From JAUNKE01 sp041853585 (GTDB taxonomy: Bacteria; Bacillota; Clostridia; Peptostreptococcales; Filifactoraceae), in NCBI GenBank assembly GCA_041853585.1, contig JBGZSM010000058.1:1-10643 (forward strand): a stretch of 10,643 nt of DNA, given 5' to 3'. A program made the translations under genes and the position numbers. Numbering within the stretch: position 1 is the stretch's first letter; each line of letters begins with the position of its first letter. The notes under the pieces were generated by a model. It was not told the origin of the DNA. It did no database searches and worked only from the letters and a program-made list of their open reading frames with translations. Below are positions 1-7,835 of the stretch, piece after piece.

Positions 1-1046
1 ACAAAAGTAACTTCATTTTCTCTTAGTCCCGCATGGCTAAGTGCGATTGATTTCGCTTTCGCTTCACCGATTAGATTTGCCGGTGGCTGTGGCTTCGGTG
101 CAGGAATTACGAAGTTATCGATATCTCTATCCATCTCACGAATCGCGCCCGTTACCGCGTCAATTTCATAATCGTATTCTACATTTCCTTTGTAGAACTC
201 AACATCATATACCAATACGCCGTCATCTTTGTCAAGTTTTACTTTTACAAAAGTAACTTCATTTTCTCTTAGTCCCGCATGGCTAAGTGCGATTGATTTC
301 GCTTTCGCTTCACCGATTAGATTTGCCGGTGGCTGTGGCTTCGGTGCCGGAATTACGAAGTTATCGATATCCCAATCCACTTCAAGAATCGCTCCCGTTA
401 CCGCATCAATTTCATAATCGTATTCTACATTTCCTTTGTAGAACTCAACATCGTATACCTGTACGCCATCGTCTTTGTCAAGTTTAACTTTTACGAAAGT
501 AACTTCATTTTCTTTCAGTCCTGCATGACGAAGAGCAATTTGCTTCGCTTTCGCATCGCCGATTAGATTTGCCGGTGGTTGTGGCTTCGGTGCCGGAATT
601 ACAAAATCCTCAATATCCCAGTCAACATCAAGTATTCTTCCGTTTCTCGCATCAATTTCGTAGTCATACTCGTAATTGCCATGATAAAACTCTACATCAT
701 AAATTTGTACACCGTCATCATAGTCCAATTTCACTTTTACAAAAGTGACATCTTTTTCTTTAAGACCTGCGTGACGAAGAGCAATTTTCTTCGCTTTTGA
801 CTCGCTGATAAGCTTTGCAGGCTTGCCCGGCTTTTTAGGAATTGTGAAATTCTCGATATCCTGGTCTTTCTCCAAGATTCTTCCGCTTTTCGCGTCAATT
901 TCATAGTCATATTCTACATTGCCTTTGTAGAACTCAACATCATATTCCTGTCTTCCGTCTTCATATTCAAGCTGTACTTTTACAAAAGTAACATCTTTTT
1001 CTTTTACTCCCGCATCACGAAGTGCAATTTTCTTTGCTCTTGATGC
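1..1046 (-). repeat. Tandem 243-246 bp repeats encoding PepSY units
   Basis: The same landmark (acaaaagt or a close variant) recurs at 1, 247, 493, 739 and 982, giving periods of 246, 246, 246 and 243 bp. The frame is kept, so each unit adds 82 or 81 residues. The units covering 1-246 and 247-492 differ at about 14 positions by my count (about 94% identity), and their first 101 bp are identical. The units nearer the start codon are more diverged. This pattern fits recent unit duplication at the 3' side of the gene, and the array may continue past the left edge. Confidence 0.92.
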
Positions 1047-1160
1047 GGAAATAATTTTTGAAGAAGCAAATGCTTCGATTGATCCGGTTGCCAAGGTGCT
1101 TGCCAAAAGAGCTGCAGCCATCACCATAGGTAACTTTTTAATTCTTCCATTTGATTTCAT
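1..1160 (-). CDS. Secreted multi-PepSY repeat protein, C-terminus outside window
   Basis: The reverse strand is open for 386 codons from the ATG at 1160-1158 to the window edge, so the protein is incomplete at its C-terminus. The start is fixed by an AGGAGGG ribosome binding site 6 nt upstream. Residues 1-32 form a signal peptide: basic MKSNGRIKK, a hydrophobic core, then probable cleavage after AFA. The rest is a string of PepSY units at about residues 39-105, 119-185, 201-267, 283-349 and 365 onward. Each reads roughly KAKxIALxHAGLKENEVTFVKVKLD, then YDVEFYKGNVEYDYEIDA and GxIxxxDxDI. Linkers are short, becoming Pro-rich (PAPKPQPP) between the later units. PepSY domains are known from protease propeptides and YpeB, where they are linked to protease inhibition or envelope localisation; here no catalytic domain is visible. 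The protein is acidic and presumably exported. Its partner and exact role are unknown. A cell-wall anchor or enzyme domain could lie beyond the edge. Confidence 0.9.
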   Translation of the reverse strand, partial: MKSNGRIKKLPMVMAAALLASTLATGSIEAFASSKIISASRAKKIALRDAGVKEKDVTFVKVQLEYEDGRQEYDVEFYKGNVEYDYEIDAKSGRILEKDQDIENFTIPKKPGKPAKLISESKAKKIALRHAGLKEKDVTFVKVKLDYDDGVQIYDVEFYHGNYEYDYEIDARNGRILDVDWDIEDFVIPAPKPQPPANLIGDAKAKQIALRHAGLKENEVTFVKVKLDKDDGVQVYDVEFYKGNVEYDYEIDAVTGAILEVDWDIDNFVIPAPKPQPPANLIGEAKAKSIALSHAGLRENEVTFVKVKLDKDDGVLVYDVEFYKGNVEYDYEIDAVTGAIREMDRDIDNFVIPAPKPQPPANLIGEAKAKSIALSHAGLRENEVTF

Positions 1161-1166
1161 TGTAAA

Positions 1167-1173
1167 CCCTCCT
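1167..1173 (-). promoter_or_regulatory. Ribosome binding site of the multi-PepSY gene
   Basis: The reverse strand reads AGGAGGG, then 6 nt, then ATG. It matches the anti-Shine-Dalgarno sequence almost perfectly and decides the start codon of the gene reading toward the left edge. Confidence 0.85.
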
Positions 1174-1222
1174 ACACTCATATAATTATTATGCTGATAT
1201 CTCAATGTCTTTTTATATTGAA

Positions 1223-1244
1223 GCTTTTTGGAATTTCCAAAAGC
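1223..1244 (-). other. Hairpin in the 5' leader of the multi-PepSY mRNA
   Basis: GCTTTT and GGAA pair with TTCC and AAAAGC around a single central base, with one bulged T. It lies between the predicted transcription start (about 1278) and the start codon, inside a leader of about 118 nt. There is no U-tract after it on the transcribed strand, so it is not a terminator. It could be an mRNA stability element or a protein-binding palindrome. Confidence 0.4.
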
Positions 1245-1266
1245 AATTCAACCTTTATAAAGTTTC

Positions 1267-1298
1267 TACATTTGTCTTTGTCATATTCTACAAGCGTC
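1267..1298. promoter_or_regulatory. Paired TACA-NN-TGTC operator candidates
   Basis: Written on the plus strand, TACATTTGTC is at 1267-1276 and the weaker TACAAGCGTC at 1289-1298, 22 bp apart (two helical turns). The second begins inside the -10 box; the first lies just downstream of the start site. The core resembles the TACANNTGTA operators of the BlaI/MecI/CopY repressor family, but the outer half-site is TGTC rather than TGTA. Such placement would suit a repressor. The same motif occurs at the promoter of the neighbouring PepSY gene. No regulator gene is in the window. Confidence 0.5.
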
Positions 1299-1313
1299 TT
1301 GTTTTTTTGTCAA
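1285..1313 (-). promoter_or_regulatory. Sigma-A promoter of the multi-PepSY gene
   Basis: On the reverse strand TTGACA (1313-1308) and TAGAAT (1290-1285) are separated by exactly 17 bp. The -35 box is consensus and the -10 box has one mismatch. Transcription should start near 1278. AT-rich DNA upstream of the -35 box could act as an UP element. The -10 box is overlapped by one of the TACA-NN-TGTC sites. Confidence 0.8.
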
Positions 1314-1476
1314 TACAGTTTTTTGTAAAAAATTTGAGGTTTTGTTTAAACCCTTCCGCCGCAAGTCTTGACGCGGGGAAAAAATTTTTTTAACTCCTAT
1401 CAACTGAATTTTGTTTGTTTTGATTTAATAAAGAAAATTTATTCTGTGAAAATCCACAGTCAATTTGAAAGGGGGA

Positions 1477-1514
1477 GGAAAGTTTTTTGTAAGAGCGGAT
1501 ACAAAAAACTTTCC
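1477..1514 (-). terminator. Perfect 15-bp inverted repeat after the Asp-tail PepSY gene
   Basis: GGAAAGTTTTTTGTA and its exact complement flank an 8-nt loop (1492-1499). It lies 36 nt beyond the stop codon of the leftward PepSY gene, so a role in ending or protecting that mRNA is likely. It is not a textbook intrinsic terminator: the stem is AT-rich, and the bases after it on the reverse strand are TCCCCCTTTC rather than a U-run. It could instead be a binding palindrome. Confidence 0.45.
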
Positions 1515-1523
1515 AAATCTATG

Positions 1524-1544
1524 CAAGGTGCAAAATGCACTTTG
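1524..1544 (-). other. Short 9-bp hairpin directly after a stop codon
   Basis: CAAGGTGCA and TGCACTTTG pair over nine positions, with one wobble, around a 3-nt loop. It begins 6 nt after the TAA of the Asp-tail PepSY gene. With the 15-bp inverted repeat just beyond, it makes a double-hairpin 3' end. No U-tract follows. Confidence 0.35.
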
Positions 1545-1549
1545 ACTGC

Positions 1550-2296
1550 TTAGTCATCATCTCTGTCATCCCAGTCGTCATCATCGTCATCTCTGTCATC
1601 CCAACGATCATCATCTCTGTCATCCCAGTCATCGTCATCATCATCGTCCCAACGATTGTTTTGAACACTACGATTTACATGGATATCATTTTCCAAATCC
1701 GTATCGAAGCTTCTGATCGCTCCGCTGGTTGCGTCGATTTCAAAATCGTACTCTTTGTTACCATGGTAGAATTCAACATCGTATTCCAAACGACCGTCAT
1801 CTCGATCCAGTTTCACACTCACGAATTTTACTTGGCTCGCTTTGAGTCCCGCTTGTTGCAAAGCAATTTGCTTCGCTCTCGCTTCACCGATTACTCCGCC
1901 ATTTACTTTTGGCTTCGGTGTCGCTTTCGGTGCAGCCTTTGGTGCGGTTGTTTTGTTTACCTGCTTTTTCGGGATTCGATAGTTCTCGATATCTCTATCT
2001 TTTTCCATAATCGCTCCCGTTCTCGCATCGATTTCGTAATCGTATTCCACACCGTTGCTGTAGAACTCGATATCATACTCATTTCTTCCATTCTCTCTGT
2101 CCAAACGGATACGAACGAATGAAACTTGATTTTCTTTCAAGCCGGCATCTCGAAGTGCAATCGCTCTCGCTTTCGCCTCACCGATGTCCGCCGACCTCGC
2201 CGGATTTGCAAATCCCATCAAGGAACCTGCCGCCATAGTAAATGTCATCGCCGTTGCCATTGTAGCAACCATTAATTTTTTATTATTTGCTTTCAT
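1550..2296 (-). CDS. Secreted PepSY protein with Asp/Trp-rich tail
   Basis: The 248-residue reading uses the ATG at 2296-2294, because GGAGG sits 8 nt upstream. An ATG ten codons earlier lacks such a site. Residues 1 to about 36 look like a signal peptide (MKANNKK, hydrophobic stretch, small residues near GFANPARSA). Two PepSY domains follow, at about residues 38-104 and 135-202, each with the IALxxAG, YDxEFY and EYDYEID signatures. They are joined by a Lys/Pro/Ala linker (KTTAPKAAPKATPKPK). Residues 216-248 consist only of Asp (25), Trp (4) and Arg (4), in WDDRDDD-type repeats that run to the stop. Such a tail could bind Ca2+ or other cations, or basic partners; this is inference. It is a paralogue of the downstream multi-PepSY protein, with its own promoter and the same operator motif. 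Confidence 0.9.
   Translation of the reverse strand: MKANNKKLMVATMATAMTFTMAAGSLMGFANPARSADIGEAKARAIALRDAGLKENQVSFVRIRLDRENGRNEYDIEFYSNGVEYDYEIDARTGAIMEKDRDIENYRIPKKQVNKTTAPKAAPKATPKPKVNGGVIGEARAKQIALQQAGLKASQVKFVSVKLDRDDGRLEYDVEFYHGNKEYDFEIDATSGAIRSFDTDLENDIHVNRSVQNNRWDDDDDDDWDDRDDDRWDDRDDDDDDWDDRDDD
1558..1627 (-). repeat. In-frame minisatellite coding for the acidic tail
   Basis: The 16-mer catctctgtcatccca occurs exactly at 1558-1573, 1588-1603 and 1612-1627, offset by 30 and 24 bp (10 and 8 codons). Other GTCATC-like codons fill the gaps. All spacings are multiples of three, so slippage would change tail length without breaking the frame. Confidence 0.8.
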
Positions 2297-2304
2297 ATTT
2301 CTCG

Positions 2305-2309
2305 CCTCC
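2305..2309 (-). promoter_or_regulatory. Ribosome binding site selecting the internal ATG
   Basis: GGAGG on the reverse strand lies 8 nt before the ATG at 2296. It lies inside the longer reading that would begin at 2326, and so argues for the shorter 248-residue protein. Confidence 0.8.
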
Positions 2310-2365
2310 AATTTTATTCTATTCATCTGAATTCAGATTTCAAAATTAACATGTTTTTGATTTTC

Positions 2366-2410
2366 TACAAATGTCTTTGTTTTTCTTCTTGCTCACATTC
2401 TACATCTGTC
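2366..2410. promoter_or_regulatory. Second pair of TACA-NN-TGTC operator candidates
   Basis: TACAAATGTC (2366-2375) and TACATCTGTC (2401-2410) on the plus strand repeat the arrangement at the other PepSY promoter: one site overlaps the -10 box and one lies downstream of the start. The downstream copies share a longer reverse-strand context, ACAAAGACAWWTGTAGAAA, with only the central two bases differing. Spacing between sites is 35 bp here and 22 bp at the other promoter. Confidence 0.5.
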
Positions 2411-2426
2411 TAATATATTTTGTCAA
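2397..2426 (-). promoter_or_regulatory. Sigma-A promoter of the Asp-tail PepSY gene
   Basis: TTGACA (2426-2421) and TAGAAT (2402-2397) on the reverse strand are spaced by 18 bp. Runs of A upstream of the -35 box (about 2430-2460 on the reverse strand) look like an UP element. Both hexamers are identical to those of the other PepSY gene. Transcription should begin near 2390, giving a leader of about 94 nt. Confidence 0.78.
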
Positions 2427-2501
2427 CACCTTTTTTTAAAATTTTTTTCATCTTTTTTTGTAAGCATTGCAAAATCTTGTTTACAGAGCGAAAAAATATT
2501 T

Positions 2502-2511
2502 TACATTTGTA
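2502..2511. promoter_or_regulatory. Perfect TACATTTGTA palindrome-type site
   Basis: This is an exact TACA-NN-TGTA match, about 100 bp upstream of the Asp-tail PepSY promoter. Its flank on the plus strand (TGTAGAAC) matches the reverse-strand flank of the promoter sites, so it is inverted relative to them. It may be an upstream auxiliary operator or chance in AT-rich DNA. Confidence 0.35.
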
Positions 2512-2518
2512 GAACGAG

Positions 2519-2865
2519 AAGTTGAAATCGAGATCGAAAATCCAAGACCAAAACAAAATCGGAGAAAAATTTTCAAATCTGAAAGTCAAAAATGAGCATC
2601 AAAATCCAAAACAGAAAATAAAATCCAAAGTGCAAATCCGAATCTCAGAATCAAAACTAAAATCAAAAATGGAAAATGAAAATCAAAAAGCACATCGTAA
2701 ATGGAAATAAGAATTTCAAAAAAATAAAACACAAATTTGAAATTGAAATCAAAGACAACAATCCGAAGTCCCAATCAAAATTTAAAATTTCAAACGCAAA
2801 AAGTTTGGAAGTTAAAATCCAAGAACGAAAGTTCGAATTGAAAAAACTATGATGAAAAAATAAAA
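2519..2865. repeat. A-rich degenerate AAATC repeat tract, no gene
   Basis: The plus strand is dominated by A, with variants of AAAATCCAAA, AAATCAAAA and AAATTTC. In 2520-2700 the T of each (A)ATC or similar core is separated by 6, 7, 18, 19, 8, 13, 6, 19, 13, 6, 8, 12, 20 and 12 bases, which clusters near multiples of about 6.4. Reading frames across it give only Lys/Gln/Asn/Ser-rich low-complexity peptides without a convincing start, so I treat it as non-coding. Similar A-rich intergenic repeats occur in other bacterial genomes without a known role (from memory). Confidence 0.6.
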
Positions 2866-2873
2866 AAGCTTCC

Positions 2874-2915
2874 TTTATATATAGCTGAAAATAATTTATA
2901 TATAGCTGAAAATAA
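2874..2915. repeat. Perfect 21-bp tandem duplication
   Basis: tttatatatagctgaaaataa occurs twice head to tail (2874-2894 and 2895-2915, written here in part-overlapping AT-rich DNA). The preceding cttcctttatata is shared with the arm of the large inverted repeat just downstream, so the two structures are probably related. Confidence 0.8.
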
Positions 2916-2944
2916 TTCGGATTCTGAACGACATTCCGAAACAA

Positions 2945-2998
2945 AAAATATCTCTTCCTTTATATAGTACCGATGCTATATAAAGGAAGAGATATTTT
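2945..2998 (-). terminator. Perfect 23-bp inverted repeat, likely operon terminator
   Basis: Positions 2945-2967 are exactly complementary to 2976-2998, around the 8-nt loop TACCGATG. Read on the reverse strand, the right arm ends in GATATTTT and continues TTGTTT, giving a U-rich tail. It lies about 140 nt past the stop of the lipid kinase gene, the last gene of the leftward operon. On the plus strand it also runs into TTTTATAAAG, so it could work in both directions. The stem is AU-rich but long. The loop motif ACCGATGCT recurs at 3013-3021. Confidence 0.6.
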
Positions 2999-3139
2999 AT
3001 AAAGTTTTTATAACCGATGCTGTCCCCGATTCCTACATCCGGAATTTCTGTTTATATAGTAGTGATTCTCATAAATCATTTTTATGACCCATTTCGTAAT
3101 TGTATTTCCTATCCGAAATTTCCGCCTATAAACAGAGAT
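2999..3139. other. 3' non-coding region of the lipid kinase gene
   Basis: There is no gene. The 10-bp inverted repeat TCTGTTTATA (3047-3056) / TATAAACAGA (3127-3136) encloses a smaller CATAAA/TTTATG stem. TTTATATAGTA at 3051 is the same as in the arm of the 23-bp inverted repeat. These may fold into the 3' end of the operon transcript. Confidence 0.4.
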
Positions 3140-4069
3140 TTATTTATTCGGAATCACGAAACGAAGAGCCTGAGGTCTGACTTCCACTTTCAGGTTCTTG
3201 GTATGGATGAGCTCTCCGTCGATGGAAACACCCAAATCCGTTTCGGATTGAATCTCGATTTTTTGCGCCCTCTTATAACGCACAATATTTTTTGCATTTT
3301 CTTTTTGGATATGCGTTCCTTTTTTGTACGCACCGACCAGCTGAAGAAATTGTCGGCGATTGATTTTCCGAACGAGACATATATCCAACAATCCGTCATC
3401 GACCTTTGCCTCCGGAGTCGCTTTGAATCCTCCGCCATAAGTGGTACCGTTTCCAATGGCGAGCAGCGTAATCTCCCCGTCAAAGTCCGTTTTGCCGTCA
3501 ATTTTTAATTTGACATCATAGCTCGACAGCTGAAAAAATGCACAGGCGGCGCCGAAAATATATGCCGATGTTCCGCGCAAAATCTTTTTCTGCTTCACCA
3601 TCTCCATATATTTGACCGCTTCCGTGTCGACACCCATATTGATGAGATTGATTCCTCTTTGTATTTTTCCACAGTCCGTCTGATAAATCATCACATCGAC
3701 AGACACCGCTTTTCCTCGAATCTGCGCGGCGATATCCTTAAAAGCTTTTTTATCAAAATTTCGTACAAAATCATTTCCGGTTCCGGCCGGAATACAAGCA
3801 ATTTCAACATTTGAATAGCTCGCCGCTCCGTCGATTACCTCGCTGAGCGTGCCGTCGCCGCCACAGGCATAAAATCGCAGCGTCTGCGCCAAATCCCTTC
3901 GAAAAGAGCAAAGCCTTTTGACAAAGCGTCGAGCATCGCCGACCTTCGTCGTGATATGCACCTTATACTCCACATCCGATTTCCGAATCTCCGACAAAAT
4001 GCGCGGCATAAAAAATTCACGCGCCTTTCCCGTTCCCGCAACAGGGTTGATAATAAAAATATGCTTCAT
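3140..4069 (-). CDS. Diacylglycerol/lipid kinase family protein (YegS/BmrU type)
   Basis: This 309-residue protein has the hallmarks of the DAGK catalytic family: INPVAGTGKA at 7-16, the nucleotide-binding GGDGT at 70-74 followed by LSEVIDG, and PAGTGNDF at 94-101. The C-terminal lobe carries YGGGFKATPEAKVDDGLLD (211-229) and SIDGE (282-286). Members use ATP to phosphorylate diacylglycerol or related lipids at the inner face of the membrane, and recycle diacylglycerol in Gram-positives; the substrate here is not settled by sequence. The start is the ATG at 4069-4067, preceded by GGAGGAGAG. It overlaps the MATE stop codon as ATGA, implying translational coupling. A longer reading from an ATG at 4099 would overlap the exporter more and lacks a clear ribosome binding site. 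Length is normal for the family. I see no damage. Confidence 0.92.
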   Translation of the reverse strand: MKHIFIINPVAGTGKAREFFMPRILSEIRKSDVEYKVHITTKVGDARRFVKRLCSFRRDLAQTLRFYACGGDGTLSEVIDGAASYSNVEIACIPAGTGNDFVRNFDKKAFKDIAAQIRGKAVSVDVMIYQTDCGKIQRGINLINMGVDTEAVKYMEMVKQKKILRGTSAYIFGAACAFFQLSSYDVKLKIDGKTDFDGEITLLAIGNGTTYGGGFKATPEAKVDDGLLDICLVRKINRRQFLQLVGAYKKGTHIQKENAKNIVRYKRAQKIEIQSETDLGVSIDGELIHTKNLKVEVRPQALRFVIPNK

Positions 4070-5439
4070 GCTCTCTCCTCCACCAGCACATTCGCCCATT
4101 TATTCCTCAGCGCTCTCGGCACACCGATGATAAATTTCACGAGCTCATCGACAAAGGTCGCCATCACCACCAGATAAATCGGCCAATGCCAAATTGTCGC
4201 TCCGGCAAGTGCCAACGGAACACCGATCAACCACATCGGTCCGACATCAATCAAAAGCGCCCATACCGTATCGCCGCCCGAGCGCAAAATACCCGTCACA
4301 TTCGTCCAGTTGAAAGTCACAACACAGTTTATCATCGCGCGCACTCTCAAAATATGGATTATCAGATTGCCCGACTCATCCGATACCCCAAATATCTTCG
4401 GCACGACCGGCGTGATAATAAACAAAATTGCACCTGTCAACAAGCCGACGCTGATTGCCAGCTTCATAATTTTTCGGGAATACAAAATCGCCATCTCGCG
4501 ATTGCCTTCACCCAGCTTGTTCCCCAAAATCGTCCCGACCGAGCTTGCGACACCGAAAGATGCCACCAACATGATGTCATTGACGATTTGCGCTCTTTGC
4601 GTTGCGGCAAAAGCGGTCGTTCCGAGTTTGGAGTAGGCCAGCGAATACATCACCGTACCCAAGCCCCACATTGCCTCACTCGCAATAATCGGCCATGCCA
4701 CCTGAAAATATTTTTTGATAAATTCTTTCTCAATCGCAAAAATATCCTTCGGATAAACCTTGAGCAATCCCCTCGAGCCGAAATAAACCGAAAAGACCAT
4801 CATCCCGCATTCTATCAAACGAGCGCAGGTCGTCGCAATCGCCGCCCCGTTTACACCCATCTTCGGAAAACCGAAATTCCCGAAAATCAGACAGTAATTG
4901 AGAAAAGTATTGACGCTGATGGCAACGATGCTCGTAAACATCGGAAACTTCGGATCCTTTACGCTGCGAAGTCCAACCACGAAGGTGTATGCAAAAGCGC
5001 CGGGCACAAAGCCGATAGCCAAATAACGCAGATAGCCCGTCGCTAAAACAATCACTTCCGGATCCTTGCTGAAAATCCGAACATATTGCTCCCCGAAAAG
5101 GATTGCCGCCGACGCAAAAAGCAGCGAGCCGACCAAACCGATTGCAATTTGAACCGCCATCGGCATTCGAATTTTGTCAAATTGCCTCGCCCCGTTGAAT
5201 TGCGCGATAAAAATGCCGGCCCCCGAATAAAAACCGTACAAAATCAGTACAAAAATAAATTGCAGACGACCGGCAATCCCGACCGCCGCCACCGATGCAT
5301 CGCCCAAACGCGAAATCATCACTGTATCCACCATCACCAGAGAATTGGATATCAAATTCTGAACGATGATGGGCATCGCCAAAGCGAATAAAAGCCGATA
5401 CAACTCTTGATGCCAGGCATCCTTTTTAATTTCCGTCAT
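4066..5439 (-). CDS. MATE-family multidrug/cation antiporter
   Basis: This 457-residue polytopic membrane protein matches MATE transporters. The N-terminus is cytosolic (MTEIKKDAWHQELYRLLFALAMPIIVQNLI), followed by the typical DTVMISRLGDASVAAVGIAGRLQFI segment of helices 1-2. The second half repeats the fold from about residue 235 (FQVAWPIIASEAMWGLGTVMYS). About twelve hydrophobic segments are visible in two bundles. MATE proteins export cationic drugs and metabolites in exchange for Na+ or H+; the substrate cannot be read from sequence. The start at 5439 has GAGG 5 nt upstream. It lies 22 nt after recD2 and overlaps the lipid kinase by 4 nt, so all three are probably one transcript. Length is normal. 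A lipid-flippase role (MATE-like MOP superfamily) is a less likely alternative. Confidence 0.9.
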   Translation of the reverse strand: MTEIKKDAWHQELYRLLFALAMPIIVQNLISNSLVMVDTVMISRLGDASVAAVGIAGRLQFIFVLILYGFYSGAGIFIAQFNGARQFDKIRMPMAVQIAIGLVGSLLFASAAILFGEQYVRIFSKDPEVIVLATGYLRYLAIGFVPGAFAYTFVVGLRSVKDPKFPMFTSIVAISVNTFLNYCLIFGNFGFPKMGVNGAAIATTCARLIECGMMVFSVYFGSRGLLKVYPKDIFAIEKEFIKKYFQVAWPIIASEAMWGLGTVMYSLAYSKLGTTAFAATQRAQIVNDIMLVASFGVASSVGTILGNKLGEGNREMAILYSRKIMKLAISVGLLTGAILFIITPVVPKIFGVSDESGNLIIHILRVRAMINCVVTFNWTNVTGILRSGGDTVWALLIDVGPMWLIGVPLALAGATIWHWPIYLVVMATFVDELVKFIIGVPRALRNKWANVLVEERA

Positions 5440-5461
5440 AAATTCCTCTCTATAATAGAAG

Positions 5462-7681
<2,220 letters not shown>

Positions 7682-7686
7682 AGATT

Positions 7687-7691
7687 CCTCC
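7687..7691 (-). promoter_or_regulatory. Ribosome binding site of recD2
   Basis: GGAGG on the reverse strand precedes the ATG at 7681 by 5 nt. With the promoter position, it fixes the 739-residue start. It would sit at the extreme 5' end of the mRNA. Confidence 0.8.
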
Positions 7692-7697
7692 ACGCCT

Positions 7698-7726
7698 ATT
7701 ATACCATAGCAAAGCGAAAAGCAAGT
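7698..7726 (-). promoter_or_regulatory. Extended -10 promoter of the recD2 operon
   Basis: The reverse strand has a consensus TATAAT (7703-7698) preceded by TGG, an extended -10 element. The -35 region is weaker: TTGCTT at 7724-7719 with a 15-bp spacer, or ACTTGC at 7726-7721 with 17 bp. The start of transcription would be near 7691, only about 10 nt before the recD2 ATG. Confidence 0.72.
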
Positions 7727-7765
7727 CGCCAATCGATAAAAATTAAAAAGCTTGCATATCTTTCA

Positions 7766-7779
7766 TTACAAATTTGTAA
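7766..7779. promoter_or_regulatory. Perfect 14-bp palindrome TTACAAATTTGTAA
   Basis: It is exactly symmetrical and lies between the divergent recD2 and Yip1 promoters, upstream of both start sites. It resembles an operator for a dimeric regulator. The TACA and TGTA half-sites are 4 bp apart here, against 2 bp in the sites at the PepSY promoters, so it need not be the same regulator. Confidence 0.4.
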
Positions 7780-7780
7780 C

Positions 7781-7833
7781 TTGCGAAAAAAATCCCAAAA
7801 TGTCTACAATTTATCATAATAATGTGGTATGAT
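7781..7833 (+). promoter_or_regulatory. Candidate tandem promoters of the Yip1 array
   Basis: Two candidates are visible. The upstream one is TTGCGA (7781-7786) with TACAAT (7805-7810), 18 bp apart. The downstream one is an extended -10, TGG then TATGAT (7828-7833), with a weak TCTACA-type -35 at 7803-7808 (19-bp spacer). The second would start transcription near 7840, giving a leader of about 160 nt. Confidence 0.5.
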
Positions 7834-7835
7834 TG

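Larger units (their letters stand above)
1314..1549. other. Intergenic DNA between the two PepSY genes
   Basis: No gene is supported here. It contains an imperfect GC-rich hairpin (1356-1376, around CAAGTCTTG) followed on the plus strand by A6T7, a small CTGTG/CACAG stem (1444-1459), and two inverted repeats close to the end of the upstream PepSY gene. The plus-strand hairpin plus T-run looks terminator-like, but no plus-strand gene precedes it. Confidence 0.5.

Noticed and set aside
1..1046. CRISPR-like array
   Set aside because: The repeats are 246 bp, in frame and coding, without spacers; they are protein-domain repeats.
1356..1391. Plus-strand intrinsic terminator (GC hairpin then T-run)
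   Set aside because: The stem is imperfect, an A6 run separates it from the T-run, and no plus-strand gene lies upstream.
1535..2122. Plus-strand reading of 195 residues rich in Ile/Val
   Set aside because: It is the mirror of the Asp/PepSY-coding strand (GTC/ATC from Asp codons). It has no ribosome binding site, and the reverse strand has a signal peptide and recognised domains.
2522..2710. Small Lys/Gln-rich plus-strand reading in the A-rich tract
   Set aside because: Composition follows the AAATC repeat, there is no ribosome binding site, and no domain is recognisable.
3017..3508. Plus-strand reading of 163 residues over the lipid kinase 3' end
   Set aside because: Most of it is antisense to a well-conserved kinase C-terminus, and nothing supports initiation.
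4186..5046. Plus-strand reading of 286 residues opposite the MATE gene
   Set aside because: Antisense shadow rich in Arg/His/Asn with no domain; the reverse strand encodes a clear transporter.
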